Origin: Anodontia alba
Taxonomy: Eukaryota > Mollusca > Bivalvia > Lucinida > Lucinidae
Reading direction: 5' to 3'
DNA length: 64,000 bases
NCBI GenBank assembly: GCA_964016985.1
Contig: OZ024827.1
Location: 18,150,874-18,214,873 of the forward strand
The notes under the pieces are model-generated. The model had not been told where the DNA came from, made no database searches, and was given only the letters and a program-made list of their open reading frames with translations. The translations under genes and the position numbers were made by a program. How positions within the stretch are numbered: the first letter of the stretch is position 1; each line of letters starts with the position of its first letter. Below are positions 34,795-45,517 of the stretch, in pieces.

Positions 34795-35240
34795 CACCTC
34801 GGGGGGTAACTTAGGGGTAATTTTGGTACGGGTGTGCGAGCCAGTATTTCAAAACCTACCCCATTCATATACCTGACCTTTGAAAAAACGGACCCATTCA
34901 TATACTTGATCATCCAAAATGTTGACCTATTCATATACTGCCCTTTGATTTTTTGAACCCATTTTTTGCTGGTTATTACACAAATATCACAGTCAATTCA
35001 TATAATACCAAGAGGATAAGCAGCCTTGAAAAATCTCTGAGCGAAACAAATGTGCATATTCCAGGATGTCAGAAAAATGGGGCCTTTCACATAGGAATCC
35101 AGAAAAATCGGGCCATTCATATACTTTTTGTTGAGAAAAGGGGGCCAATCATATACTTGGCAGCGCTAAAAAGGGGGCTATTAGGCACGCACATTCGTAC
35201 TATGCCATATATAGGAAGTTACCCCCCGCCCCACCCCCGA
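34795..35240. mobile_element. ATTCATATAC repeat element with inverted GGGGGGTAAC ends
   Basis: The left end CACACCTCGGGGGGTAAC is mirrored at the right by GTTACCCCCCG and CCCGAGGTACACACA. In between, CATTCATATAC or a close variant recurs about five times with partners in both orientations. It looks like a non-autonomous element; I cannot place its superfamily. Confidence 0.65.
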
Positions 35241-35574
35241 GGTACACACACTCATGTTTGCTTAGAGTAGACCAAGCTGTTTGTTAAAGTTAATACTTTT
35301 TAAGCACTTATAAGAAATAAAGCGATGGGTAGAAATTTGGGCAGATAAGTATACCATTTTGGATTTGTACTCAAACTTAAAATCAAGGACTGCTCTGTTT
35401 TACTCATTGCAGCTTGAAATGCTTTACGTATTGGGTCGATAGTCAAATTACGTTTTAAGGTAGCTGGTGTCACCTTTTAAATGCTGGATCATTATTTAAG
35501 GGTTCTTGACACACTAGGTAAATTTTCCGGCAATTTATCAACAGACCATTTTGAGACTCCTTTTTTTCTCTCCT

Positions 35575-35682
35575 ACACAAGATCCTTCTGGAAAGGGGTC
35601 TACTCTAAAAGGGAAGAATTTGCTCCCAACGGGAGCAAATTCTTTCCTTTTAGAATAAACCCCTTTCCAGGAGGAAACAAAA
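35575..35682. repeat. Family E hairpin
   Basis: CTGGAAAGGGGTCTACTCTA and GAAGAATTTGCTCCCAACGG are followed by the inverted GGGAGCAAATTCTTTCC and AAACCCCTTTCCAGG. The stem is about 45 bp and nearly perfect. Confidence 0.85.
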
Positions 35683-36015
35683 TAAAATCTGACAGAGTTC
35701 TCTATCTTGAAAGTGTATTAATTCTCCTTCATTAAGAACACAGCGTCCTCAAAGTATTATTATAACCAATGTATTTTTTTCTTATATCTCGCTGCTAATA
35801 TAATGGTTAACCTTTGCATCTGTTCCGTTGAAGTACGAATATGTGTAATGTTTATACCGCCTAAAAATGTTTCAGACGGTTAGCGCTAAACTATCAGTTC
35901 TGTGGTCGGACCCATCGTGGTCCTGGCTGAGGGTTTCTTATGTACTAGCTTCTAACCACTATTGAGCTCTTTGCTTTGTTTCATCACAGTGTTTGTGTTT
36001 ATGTGCCTTTCACAG

Positions 36016-36126
36016 ATGAGGTGGAGACCCAATGCGGACCCAACATATGCTAATAAATTGGAGCAACATCAGAATTACAATGCTGTCGGCCAATCCTGCG
36101 CACTTAAGCTACTGTGCAGGTCATAA
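36016..36126 (+). CDS. Possible terminal exon, low support
   Basis: A TTATGTGCCTTTCACAG tract is a fair acceptor and is followed by 36 open codons (MRWRPNADPTYANKLEQHQN and on) to TAA. The composition looks protein-like and is not a repeat I recognise. No partner exon on this strand was found, so chance cannot be excluded. Confidence 0.2.
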   Translation: MRWRPNADPTYANKLEQHQNYNAVGQSCALKLLCRS

Positions 36127-36712
36127 TTTCAAAACAGAGAAAAAAAAAGTAAAATGCGTTTTAGCGACACTTCAGAGCCTTGCCAATGTAAAGCCAATTG
36201 GACGTCATTTTTTCATCTCTAGTTTTAACCTGTTGTAAGTGTAGGTCATCAAACGTTGCTACCGTTGTGTTTTTGAGACATTAAAATTTTCTGCTAATTC
36301 TGCGCGCCTGGAGTAAATCGCTTCCTTATTTTATAACACTACTATGATCTGGTTCTTCGAAAACGCATTTGAGTAGGCCAGGGCAGTTCATGAAATGTGA
36401 ATAATAAAGTTCATATTTTCTTGCGATTTTCACACAGTCCTGTTATTTTTCACATAAACACGTGTTTTCCTAATCATTTTACAAATATTTTGAATTTGCC
36501 ATTTAAAAATGCTTTTTTATACTTCCATTCCATCAGTGTATTAAAATGATGTACCAAACGAAATGGTTTTGATGTTGGTTCAAACCTATTTGAATGATCA
36601 GGATTAGCCGATGCGCAGAATAAGCCTACATGGCTGTAAGGGTGACGTTTCGCCAGAGTAAAATTGATTGAAACCCCAGAGAAGTTTTTATTTATTTTAC
36701 TGATCGTTCGAA

Positions 36713-36982
36713 CATCACGAAAACATGCCAATATAGTTTTGACCCCTTTAAACTCCACTTTTATATAGTAAAACTGGGTTTTACAGGGGTATACATTATT
36801 TTTCATATTTCTGCACAAAACATAGACTGTGGATACTCGTTAGAACCGCCTCGTCGAGGCGGTTCTAACGAGTACCCACAATCTATGTTTTCAGCAGAAA
36901 TATGAAAAATATCAGAATTTTTTACAATGTATCTGAAAATTTTCATTTTTTTTGTGATAAAATTTTCACAATATTCGTAATG
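36713..36982 (+). mobile_element. Family A hairpin MITE, copy A14
   Basis: Full length except for a shortened right end (CAATATTCGTAATG). The centre is a perfect GAACCGCCTCGTCGAGGCGG. Confidence 0.9.
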
Positions 36983-37180
36983 GGTGGTTCCCCTGTTGCA
37001 GTTCATTTTTGCTTGTGCGTCGGTGGTTTCATATGTGGAGTTTGGTTATTCATTGTATTATCCTCATCTTTTTTCGCTGGGTGTCTCGGGATGGCGCTGT
37101 TTCGTGACTGTAGCATTTCCTAGGCATCTTTACTGAGATATTAGCGTTTGCACATGCGGACAAAATGTAAATCAACATAC

Positions 37181-37420
37181 CAGTAACAGATTTCAGCGTT
37201 CCATCTGTGATGCTAAACAGCGGGATGCCATCAATGGATACAGTTGAAAAAGAACCAACAGTGAAAGAAGTAATAGGTTTCAAGAGACCGTCTTGCCTCA
37301 GGATCACATTTCCCTGATCTGTATCGATCCAGTATTTAACAAACTTCTCTGTCGAATCGCCTGTTAACTTTTGCATCAAAGAAACTATTGGTAAGTCATC
37401 GACAGCATCCCCAGTATTAC
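37181..37420 (-). CDS. Secreted protein gene, exon 2 (3' partial gene)
   Basis: On the minus strand the acceptor is CTGTCTTTCTTACAAG and the donor is ACTG|GTATGT. Entering in phase 1 after the signal-peptide exon it reads 79 codons and leaves in phase 1. Segments include DDLPIVSLMQKLTGDS, KFVKYWIDTDQGNVIL and FSTVSIDGIPLFSITDG. It is rich in beta-type residues and has no cysteine beyond the junction one. I do not recognise the family. Translating on upstream past the acceptor keeps an open frame, so a longer exon start is possible, but the other AG would create a stop at the joint. Later exons were not found. Confidence 0.6.
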
Positions 37421-37472
37421 CTTGTAAGAAAGACAGTAGATTAACCTTTTTCAAAATAGAAGAGGTGCCATT

Positions 37473-37545
37473 TCCTATGCAAACAGAGTAGATCCAAATG
37501 AGACGGCTCATAATGAGCCGTCACATTAAGATCTGCACTATTTGC
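37473..37545. repeat. Family C short hairpin
   Basis: GCAAACAGAGTAGATCCAAATG and CATTAAGATCTGCACTATTTGCC pair around AGACGGCTCATAATGAGCCGT. It lies in the intron of the minus-strand gene. Confidence 0.85.
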
Positions 37546-38213
37546 CAGTCAGATAATGGTTTCGAGTTAAAAACCCTATTGACAACAATGGACATGACCA
37601 AATACAAAGATGTAAGAATCCACTGAGCCAAATGCGTAGATTCAGATCATCTTGCGCATGCTCAACGTGTCAAAAGGGCCTTTGCACTTCATTTATATAT
37701 TCTGTACTATCCAATGATTCTGAAGAGGACAGTGACGGCCCTGGGCTCGAGGTTATAAAACTTATGACAAGCTCAACTCAGCTGAGCATGAAAATTTCTC
37801 TGCTAATAAATATGAAATGCCAACCATAGTTGACATTTTCATATTTATTAGCAGAGAAAATTTTATGCTCAGCAATATTTATCAAGGAAGAATTGCAATT
37901 GATAGTAATTTGGGATTTATTGGCAGGAAAAAAATCATATTCAGCTGATTTGAGCATGCAAAAGGTTTTATAATCTCGGGGCCTGATCTAGGCCTTCGCT
38001 GTGCGTATATGCCCGAAGACACCTTTTCGCATGTCCCAGCCCAATTATACTCAGGAGAGCTACTTTAAAGTAAAGAAGTGCAAAACAAAATAAGCAAAAA
38101 TAAAAAAAGAAGATTAAAAAAAAACAAAAAAACGCTGATACGTTAAATAATGTTTAAAATACTGGCTTCTGGCAGATAACAGACAAAACAAAGAACAAAG
38201 TGTATCTACTCAC

Positions 38214-38259
38214 ATGCTGCGAACGTAACCACTAATAGAACGGCTAAAAATCGTGACAT
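38214..38259 (-). CDS. Secreted protein gene, exon 1 with signal peptide
   Basis: The minus strand has AGAAGATGTCACG, an acceptable start context, and then MSRFLAVLLVVTFAA before the donor GCAT|GTGAGT. This is a textbook short signal peptide: a basic residue, a hydrophobic core and AA before the probable cleavage site. The exon leaves one base of a codon, and joining it to the exon at 37420 makes that codon cysteine and gives AAC then NTGDAVDD. The protein would enter the secretory pathway. Signal-peptide exons ending in phase 1 are common in animal secreted proteins. Confidence 0.65.
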
Positions 38260-38609
38260 CTTCTCTGTCCATACGTATGTACGCGACAAATGTCCAAGCC
38301 AGAACCGTAAGTAACTGTTGTACACGATTTGTAAATTATTACGACATGTATATGTATATGTACATGTATATTGGTAAATCCTCTAAAATCCTCCCAATAA
38401 CTTTTAATTGCGGAAAAATATTTTATATTTTCAAACCTGTCGCTCCTGTATAATGAATTACTTATCGCCAATTCGATAAACTTAATTTATGTATTTCGCT
38501 TATAAGAAGAAAAAAGTAAATCTCATCCTTGTATAGGATTGCTTTAATATATACATGTATGTGACATACAATATATAAAGGGCCCTTAAAGCTCTCTTAC
38601 GTCATCATT

Positions 38610-38672
38610 TTGCGACGGCGAAGTTCCGGATAAGTCTGAGCATTCGAACAGTCTAGTCAGACTCTTTAGTTG
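38610..38672. repeat. Family D fragment
   Basis: GCGACGGCGAAGTTCCGGAT, GCATTCGAACAGTCTAGTCAGAC and CTTTAGTTGTC form part of the family core. Only the centre is present. Confidence 0.5.
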
Positions 38673-38799
38673 TCAATACATTCAATCATAACCTTCACCC
38701 CCAGTTTCGTAAATTTGTACTTTTTAGTATTTCAGTAGATTCCCTTAACCATTTCAGTAGATTCCTTTAACCAGAGAATTCTAAGATTTTTCTTATTCG

Positions 38800-38900
38800 T
38801 CCATGAAGACGTATATTGTGAGTACTCATCAGAAGCGCCGTCTTTGCGAGGCGCTTCTAATGGGTACTTACGCCATATGTTTTCGCAGATATATAAGAAA
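38800..38900. repeat. GAGGCGCTTCTAATGGGTAC MITE fragment
   Basis: GTGAGTACTCATCAGAAGCGC and GCGAGGCGCTTCTAATGGG are inverted partners, with ATATGTTTTCGCAGATATATAAG on one side. Relatives of one arm occur at 6197 and 42700. Confidence 0.6.
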
Positions 38901-39002
38901 GATATAAAGTGGAGAGTACAGTTTTCTAGAGCTCTGTAACCTATATTGTTTTATTATACAATGAGGGGAAATGAGTAAGATTTTGTTATAAAGCACATTT
39001 AG

Positions 39003-39190
39003 TGGAGGATTAAGTGGGGGTTCGGGGGAATCATTCGAATCCACTCCCACCCCCCAGTGTTCGACTTATATTTTCATGGGGAATTCTCAGAAAATATTGG
39101 TAAAATATTCAAATCGAACCCCTTACTCACCCCCTCTCCCACGTCAGCAAATTGGAACCCCTTGTCCAAAACTCCTGGATCCGCCCCTGA
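39003..39190. mobile_element. hAT-like terminal fragment (GGATCCGCCCCTG)
   Basis: It ends CTCCTGGATCCGCCCCTG, whose complement CAGGGGCGGATCCAG is, from memory, a common terminal repeat of animal hAT-type elements. The inside is C-rich (ACTCCCACCCCCC, ACCCCCTCTCCC). A matching left end was not found. Confidence 0.5.
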
Positions 39191-39298
39191 CATTAAATCT
39201 TTTATCCCTGAGTTTCTGTAATGGACTCTTCCGTCTTTAAATCTGGTCAGAACTTATTTCCCATACAGGTACCTCAGGCAAAATCAAAATAGAATAAG

Positions 39299-39352
39299 AA
39301 ACAGTGTAAATCCTGATGAGACGGCTCATTTTGAGCCGTCTCATCAAGATAT
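39299..39352. repeat. Family C short hairpin
   Basis: AAACAGTGTAAATCCTGATG and CATCAAGATATACTTAGT pair around AGACGGCTCATTTTGAGCCGT. Confidence 0.75.
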
Positions 39353-39689
39353 ACTTAGTATTGACAAAAAGTTTTGGTCTGCAAGTTAGAAAAAAAAAAA
39401 AAAAAAAAAAAATATATATATCAAACTTAAATAATGACATTAATGACATTGTTCTTTTTTTTTTTTATGGTATTGATCTCCTAACTAGAAGATTCGCATA
39501 AATTTGATCAGATACATGTACTTGAGCCAAGCGAGTTTTGCGGGAAAGTTCAATGCAAGAAGTCAACTATTCTCTGTATGAGAAATGAATGATCACGCCG
39601 TATTAGATCGTGCACGTGCATAACTTAGTCTAACTTTAAGAGGAAAGGATACATCTTCAGGAGGAGGTAACTATATCAACGTGTTTATG

Positions 39690-39772
39690 ATTCCCTTCTG
39701 AAAAGGGGTCTACTCTAAAAGGAAAGAATTTGATCCGATGGGAAGCAAATTCTTTCTGTTTTTGTATCAGTA
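39690..39772. repeat. Family E hairpin
   Basis: TTCTGAAAAGGGGTCTACTC, AAAGGAAAGAATTTGATCC and the inverted GAAGCAAATTCTTTCTG. The right arm is incomplete. Confidence 0.7.
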
Positions 39773-39814
39773 ATTTGCTGCCTCAGACCTAACGGGACCG
39801 GGAAATAGCGATGC

Positions 39815-40024
39815 TTTTAAGCCTTGTCTTGCCGAATAAATTAAGATGCCACGCCCACTTCTAATTTCCAGCCAATCAGATTACTTTATCCGGGTTTTTT
39901 GATAGAAATTCGTATATTTAATGACAAACAGTGCAGATCAGTGGGCTTTTTCAGAAGCCAACTGATATGGATCTGCACTGTATGTTAAGATAGGGCATGT
40001 CGTGTACAGCAAGAGAGGGGTTAA
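39815..40024. mobile_element. Family C2 MITE
   Basis: It contains AAGATGCCACGCCCACTTCT, a family C stem (GCAGATCAGTGGGC, GCCAACTGATATGGATCTGC) and AGGGCATGTCGTGTACAGCA, ending GAGAGGGGTTAA. The order is inverted relative to the copy at 17925. Confidence 0.75.
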
Positions 40025-40385
40025 GTGTTCAGTTTGCAAAGCCCAGGTACACGTAAAGGATCTGTACCGCTGGGTCAAATGTATGGTAAAATACCTGCTA
40101 AAAGCCCCTGTGCCCAGGGGGGTCACAAAAATGAAGAACAACAAGTAAACTAGTCCATTTAGACAAACTTTCTTAGCTATTGCAACAGCGCAATTTTCTT
40201 CAACTTACTTTCGATTTGGCTCTTGCAAGCCATTATAAAGAAACAAAATTTCGGTTCTCGCAAGAAGTTAAATCCCGAAGAGTACACTGTACTATTAGTC
40301 CCGGTAAATTCCGGCTATTTTAATTGGAAATTAAAACCCCGGCATATCTACGGCACTTCCGGGACTCATTAAAGGTTAGATCAAG

Positions 40386-40845
40386 GCACTTGGGCACAGT
40401 GAACCAATTGTGACAGGACTGCTGCTTGGTGCAAAAATGTGTAGGGAAGCCCGGGGTAGTTATTCCTGTGATTGGTTAATAATAAAGATAAATTAAAACT
40501 CATCATTCTAATTTGAAGAAAAAAATGTCTGTTTGTAATTTTCTGATAGTTTCAAAGAAATAAATGTTTCTGTGTGTGTTTGCTGGAGCCTAAAGAAGAA
40601 GTGGTGAAATTGCAAAGTTCCAATTTTTGATACCTGCCAATTAAGGGGTTGCTACATTCAGCCTCAAAAAAGTCCCTGAAAGAGTTGGTGATTGTGGTAC
40701 TTTTCCTTGTTTATTTTGCTATGCTAAGCCTGGGCTTTGAATTAAAACAAAATTTAGAAGCCCAGCCATACCCTGAAATGAAAAAAGGTGGAATCACTAT
40801 GGAGCTTTATGGGAAAAATAATTAGTTCACTGTACCCACTTAGGC
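40386..40845. mobile_element. MITE with GGGYACAGTGAACYAAT ends
   Basis: The left end CTTGGGCACAGTGAACCAAT is mirrored by ATTAGTTCACTGTACCCACTT at the right. Inside, AGCCCGGGGTAG and CTTCTAAATTTT-type segments lack coding capacity. It is about 460 bp long and seen once here. Confidence 0.7.
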
Positions 40846-40927
40846 CTCGTTAAACTTCCATAGTTGCCGGAGTTTGAATAACTGGTGAATTATAGTAGAC
40901 CCATTTTCAGAAGTGACTTGATTGGCA

Positions 40928-41046
40928 GGGCCCAGTTGTTCAACGCTAACGATGTCGTTAGTTAACGATTCGTTAAAATTTACATCAAGTTATACGCAAA
41001 TATGCAGAAATTTCTTTGCTGAAAAAATGTGAGTAGCTTTTGCAGT
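40928..41046. mobile_element. Family B MITE, left half only (B5)
   Basis: It starts GGGCCCAGTTGTTCAACGC and continues to GTGAGTAGCTTTTGCAG, where family sequence stops at the hairpin apex. The right half is replaced by unrelated T-rich DNA. Confidence 0.8.
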
Positions 41047-41877
41047 TCTTTGTGCATGCTCTGGTTACTGCAAAAGTGTTCGTTTTGTTTCGCCGTTGTT
41101 TGTTCTTTATTTTTTGTTCATCACAACGTGTTTGATTTTTGTTTTATATGTTTTGCCATGAGTTTAAAACGAGCTGGGGTCCCTGTACGGACCGGGCTCA
41201 TGATTGCAGTTTGGTGCTGCATCTGCATTAAGGTAGGCGTTTCGCTGGCGTAAAAATAAATTGAGTACCCTTTAGTTTAGTGATTTTTCTTTGCTTTCTC
41301 TCTATTTCAGCTGCCTCCTTGCTTGTGCATCAGTTGTTCCGGTTGTGTTGTTTTGTTTTGTCGCCTTGTGTTCCTCGTCGCTTTTTCTTACGAAAATACG
41401 CCTATTCAAAAACATGGAACACTAAATTGTCTATTTAGATTTGTAGTCAATAAGGTGAATAAGTTTGCTTAAATAGACTGAAATAAGGCTCTTTTTTAAC
41501 TAAAAGTACTTACCTGATTTTTTCATGAATATATATGATAAGAATATATATACAGTATATATACCCCTTTTATCGAATGAATATATTTTCTACAAGTCGA
41601 GTATAAGCCGATAATCGGACTTTTTCCAGAAAACAAGATTTGACATTTCATGCATATTGTCTCCACTAGAAATGTCAAAGTCTGTTCCGTGAGAAAAATA
41701 AGAAAAATATTTCAAAATGTCGACTGTGCAAATTTTTGACCAGAGTGCTAAGCGTTAATATAAAATACCATAACTAATGTAACTTTGTATTAGGGAAAAG
41801 ACTGAATTAAAACAAGGAAAAGACATAAACCAGATTTCAAGTTGTGACCGGTTGGTCTATAGAAGTATTTTCACAAT

Positions 41878-42010
41878 GGTGGTTCTAACGATTACCCACA
41901 ATCTATGTTTTGAGCAGAAATATGAAAAATATCAAAATGTTTTATCTGAAACTTTTCATTTTTTGGTGGTAACATTTTCAGTATATTTGAATAGGCATGC
42001 TTTCGTAATG
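41878..42010 (+). mobile_element. Family A MITE, right half only (A15)
   Basis: It starts inside the right palindrome arm (GGTGGTTCTAACGATTACCC) and runs to the TTTCGTAATG end. The left half is missing. Confidence 0.85.
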
Positions 42011-42166
42011 TTAATTCAGTTTCTTTGCAAATGTGTATCAGTTTTATTTTCACTGAATATCATTTTACCTTAGTTCTTTGGATAGACAGGCCTGTGCAAC
42101 AAGTGTAGGCTCATGAAAACATGTTCTTTTTACTCTTTAGATGTTTTGAAGCTGCTTCTTATAAGT

Positions 42167-42453
42167 CATTACGAGAACACGCCTATTCAAATATATTGAA
42201 AATTTTACAACCAAAAAAAAAAAAAAGAAAACTTTTCAGTTAAAAAACTCTAATATTTTTCATATTCCTGCTCAAAACATAGATTGTGGGTACTCCTTAG
42301 AACCGCCGCGGAGAGGCGGTTCTAACGAGTAACCACAATCAATGTTTTTTTAGCAAAATAAGAAAAATAATGTATACCCCTGTAAACCCCACTTTTACAA
42401 TATAAAAGTGGGGTTTAAGGGGGTTAAAATTATATAGGCGTGTTTTCGTGATG
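42167..42453 (-). mobile_element. Family A hairpin MITE, copy A16
   Basis: Full length, with an A-run near the left end and a diverged centre (GAACCGCCGCGGAGAGGCGG). The outer arms still pair. Confidence 0.9.
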
Positions 42454-42694
42454 ACCCACAATAAAGGTTCCTTGGAATAATAAATAAATATTTACCTGTA
42501 TATCCCTCTAATCAGGAACTTTGAAATGTAGACATATTATCAGTTAGTTTTTTCTCTAGTGTGCCAAATATTTGAGGATTGTTTGTATCCATTCCGTTTC
42601 AAAGTGTAAATCCTATGTGTCTAGCAAGACAAAATACTGGGCCTAATTTCATAAGTAATACTATAGCTAAAATGAGCTAACACCAGAAGACAAA

Positions 42695-42780
42695 TGTAGC
42701 GAGGCGCTTCTAATGGGTACCCACAACATATTTTTTCGTGGACAAATAAGAAAAAAAAATATTATGTGGATACCCCCTCT
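42695..42780. repeat. GAGGCGCTTCTAATGGGTAC MITE fragment
   Basis: GCGAGGCGCTTCTAATGGGT, CCCACAACATATTTTTTCGTGG and AAATAAGAAAAAAAAATATTATG follow the order seen at 38840-38890. Only one arm is present. Confidence 0.55.
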
Positions 42781-43045
42781 TATCTGGAGCTATGCGGTAC
42801 AGCCACATGTAACTGTACACTAATTCTGTACACTGCGAATGGCCTTACTATACTATGACATTTCGGTAAACGTCGCAATGGACGAAAGTAGCAGAAACAA
42901 TCTCTCAAAGCTATTTGTCTACGCCCTGGGCGTATACCATACAGAGTTAAGGAGAGACACGGAAGTGATCCATTATTGAGTCACAATGCATCATTGACCT
43001 TATGCTTCTTGTTAAAAACTAAATCCCGGGACTAGATGAAGCACT

Positions 43046-43095
43046 GAATAGAATGGAATGATATTATTTGGAAAACCTACATAACTAGAAATTCT
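43046..43095 (-). repeat. Possible LINE 3' end fragment
   Basis: TGAATAGAATGGAATGATATTATTTGGAAAACCTAC resembles the 3' end of the LINE fragment at 29390-29440. It is too short to be certain. Confidence 0.35.
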
Positions 43096-43565
43096 ATGTT
43101 TACATGCACTATTTCGGCACACCACACTTATAAAGATATTCTAAAAGGTCAGAGATATTTTAAAAGGTTAAAGAATCCAAGACTATATTTGAATCAGCTT
43201 AAACATTTATTTTGTGCTAAGCGTAGACGAAGCTTTTTGTGAAAGCTAATACTTTTACGGCTTCTATTCATCAGCAAAACCAGCACTAACAAACTATTTT
43301 TCCTGCAGTGTCTTTGGGGAAACTGAAACATCGTCATAGAACCTTTCATCTCTGCAAACCAACACGTAACGAGCCGTCTTATCAGGATCTACACTGTTTC
43401 CCCGTTGTATTACTGATTTTTGACTAAAACCATATTTGCAACAATAGATATGTCTAAATTCAGAGACGGATGAGCCCAGTTCGAAAAAACTCAGTGGTGA
43501 AAGGGTTAATGTAAAAAAATGATGAGTATTCATTTCCGTGTTTCAATAAGCATCCATTGAGACGT

Positions 43566-43676
43566 ACCCAGTCAGCATTCTACGTAAATCTATATCGGGC
43601 CGTCATCGGGCCGTCAGGGTAGCTGACGGCCCGATGACGGCCCGATGTAGATTTACGTAGAATGCTAGCTGGGTAG
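43566..43676. repeat. Near-perfect 110-bp palindrome
   Basis: CCCAGTCAGCATTCTACGTA, AATCTATATCGGGCCGTCAT and CGGGCCGTCA are mirrored almost exactly on the other side of a GGGTAGC loop. Each arm is about 50 bp with about three mismatches. Each arm also holds a direct repeat of CGGGCCGTCA. It is the strongest single hairpin in the window. Confidence 0.9.
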
Positions 43677-44183
43677 TTTCTGAATTATAAAATGTTCCTC
43701 CATTATCATTGTGGCTTTCATAAACAACATGATGTTAATCTTACTTCCGCGTTAAAATGTAAAAAAATGGTTTGCGTGTCTCAGAGAAAAAAATATTCGC
43801 CTTTGACCCAATTATTGTCTTCTCATTTCGCGTGACATTCTTTGTATAATAACAATTGTGAATCGGAATCAACGAACGTGCTGGGCTACAGAAAACCTAC
43901 ATACGTAAAGGTGTTGTTGATATAGATGCTAAATGAATGGCCACTGAGAAAATTAACCCCTTCACAAAACTGATAACAGGTGAAGCATCAAGATTTCGGG
44001 GACAGACTAGCTTCTATCGGCGAAATTAGTCCTCATCAGTGACCCGCGTATAATTTTACAAAATCCCGGCTCAATGATAACAAAGGACAAATAATTTAAA
44101 GTACACTACAGTGAAGTACGAGGAGACGTTTTACGGACACCACACGGCACTGACACCAGCTGTTGAGAAGATGCATTGTAAAT

Positions 44184-44419
44184 TAGCCACCGCATGACAA
44201 AACCAACAAAGTGGCATGAGCGCCCAGCGAAGACTCAGATCAGCCTGGGCATCCACCCAGTCTGATCAGAGTTTCCGCTGTCCACATGAAGAACCGTTGG
44301 GTCCTTAGCTACCCACTGACCGCTCAGCGAAGACTCTAATCAGACTGAGCGGACGCGCAGGCTGATCTGTCTTCGCTGGGCGCACATGCTATTTTGTTGG
44401 TTTTGTCATGTGCTAGCTC
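44184..44419. mobile_element. Family D MITE, complete copy D4
   Basis: The ends are TAGCCACCGCATGACAAAACC and GGTTTTGTCATGTGCTAGCTC. Two hairpin blocks built on CGAAGACTCAGATCAGCC and CGAAGACTCTAATCAGAC lie inside. Confidence 0.85.
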
Positions 44420-44422
44420 AAA

Positions 44423-44647
44423 TGAGCAAGTCCACGACAAAACCTACAATAAGACCTATGTGACAAAAAAAAAAAAAGACTCAGATCAGCCTGTACATCC
44501 ATCCAGTATGGCAAAGGTTCTCGTTCATCGCCCTTTGGATAGCCCGGGGGCTGTAGCAGAAACATGAGATCAGCAAAGACTGATCAGACTGCGAGGCGTG
44601 TTGCTGGTCGCAAAAGTATTATGTAGGTTTAGTCGTGCGCCGGCTCA
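44423..44647. mobile_element. Family D MITE, complete copy D5
   Basis: The ends are TGAGCAAGTCCACGACAAAACC and GGTTTAGTCGTGCGCCGGCTC. It starts four bases after D4 ends, so two full elements stand side by side in the same orientation. An A-run replaces part of the left inner stem. Confidence 0.85.
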
Positions 44648-44846
44648 AATATATTCTATAGGGAATACATAAAAGTGATGATAAGAACATGACTGCATTT
44701 CTTTTTGTTTTTATTTTGTTTTGTTTTTTTTTCTGGTTCGTGCATCAATCGTTCCCGAGCAGGAGGTGCATTGCAGATCCTTAACAATGCCTTTTACTGG
44801 GCTGAGTTAAAGGGGACCTGAAAAAAAAAAAAAAAAACATACTAGA

Positions 44847-45166
44847 CATCACGAAAACATGCCTATAAAATTTTGACCCCCTTAAACCCCACTTTTATAT
44901 AGTAAAACTGGGGTTTACAGGGGTATGCATTATTTTTCTTATTTCTGCTCAAAACATAGATTGTGGGTACTCGTTAGAACCGCCTCTGCTCAAAACATAG
45001 ATTGTGGGTACTCGTTAGAACCGCCTCGATGAGGCGGTTCTAACGAGTACCCACAATCTATGTTTTGAGCAGAAGTATGAAAAAATATCAGGATTTTTTA
45101 TCTGAAAATTTTCATTTTTTGGTGGTAAACTTTTCAGTATATTTGAATAGGCGTGTTTTCGTAATG
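44847..45166 (+). mobile_element. Family A hairpin MITE, copy A17 with a duplicated arm
   Basis: Full length plus 41 bp. The block CTGCTCAAAACATAGATTGT and following GGGTACTCGTTAGAACCGC is present twice in tandem (from 44945 and from 44986) before the palindrome centre. Two left arms therefore compete for one right arm. Confidence 0.9.
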
Positions 45167-45239
45167 TTTCTGATAGTTTTGGTAAGGTAGACAGGTCCGT
45201 ATTGATTCAGTTTGATTTTCTGCACATCATGTGACATGT

Positions 45240-45338
45240 CCCTTCTGGAATAGGGTTCTACTCTAACAGGAAAGAATTTCTCCCAAGAGTGAGCAAATTC
45301 GTTCTTTTTTAAGTTGACCACTTTTCAAAAGGGAGGCA
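45240..45338. repeat. Family E hairpin
   Basis: TTCTGGAATAGGGTTCTACTC, AGGAAAGAATTTCTCCC and the inverted GTGAGCAAATTCGTTC with ACTTTTCAAAAGGGAGG. The right arm is diverged. Confidence 0.75.
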
Positions 45339-45517
45339 AAATAATTCTGACTGAGTTCCTCCCCCTGAATGTATATTCATTTCCCTTAAGCTTAGACTAG
45401 TATCCAACTTCTGAATTCTGAATTAGATTTAAAAAAATATAGATATTGCCTTCCAAAACCCGGAAAACAAAAATGGTAAGAGCAAATTTTCCTCTATCAG
45501 TTCCATGTCAATTATTA

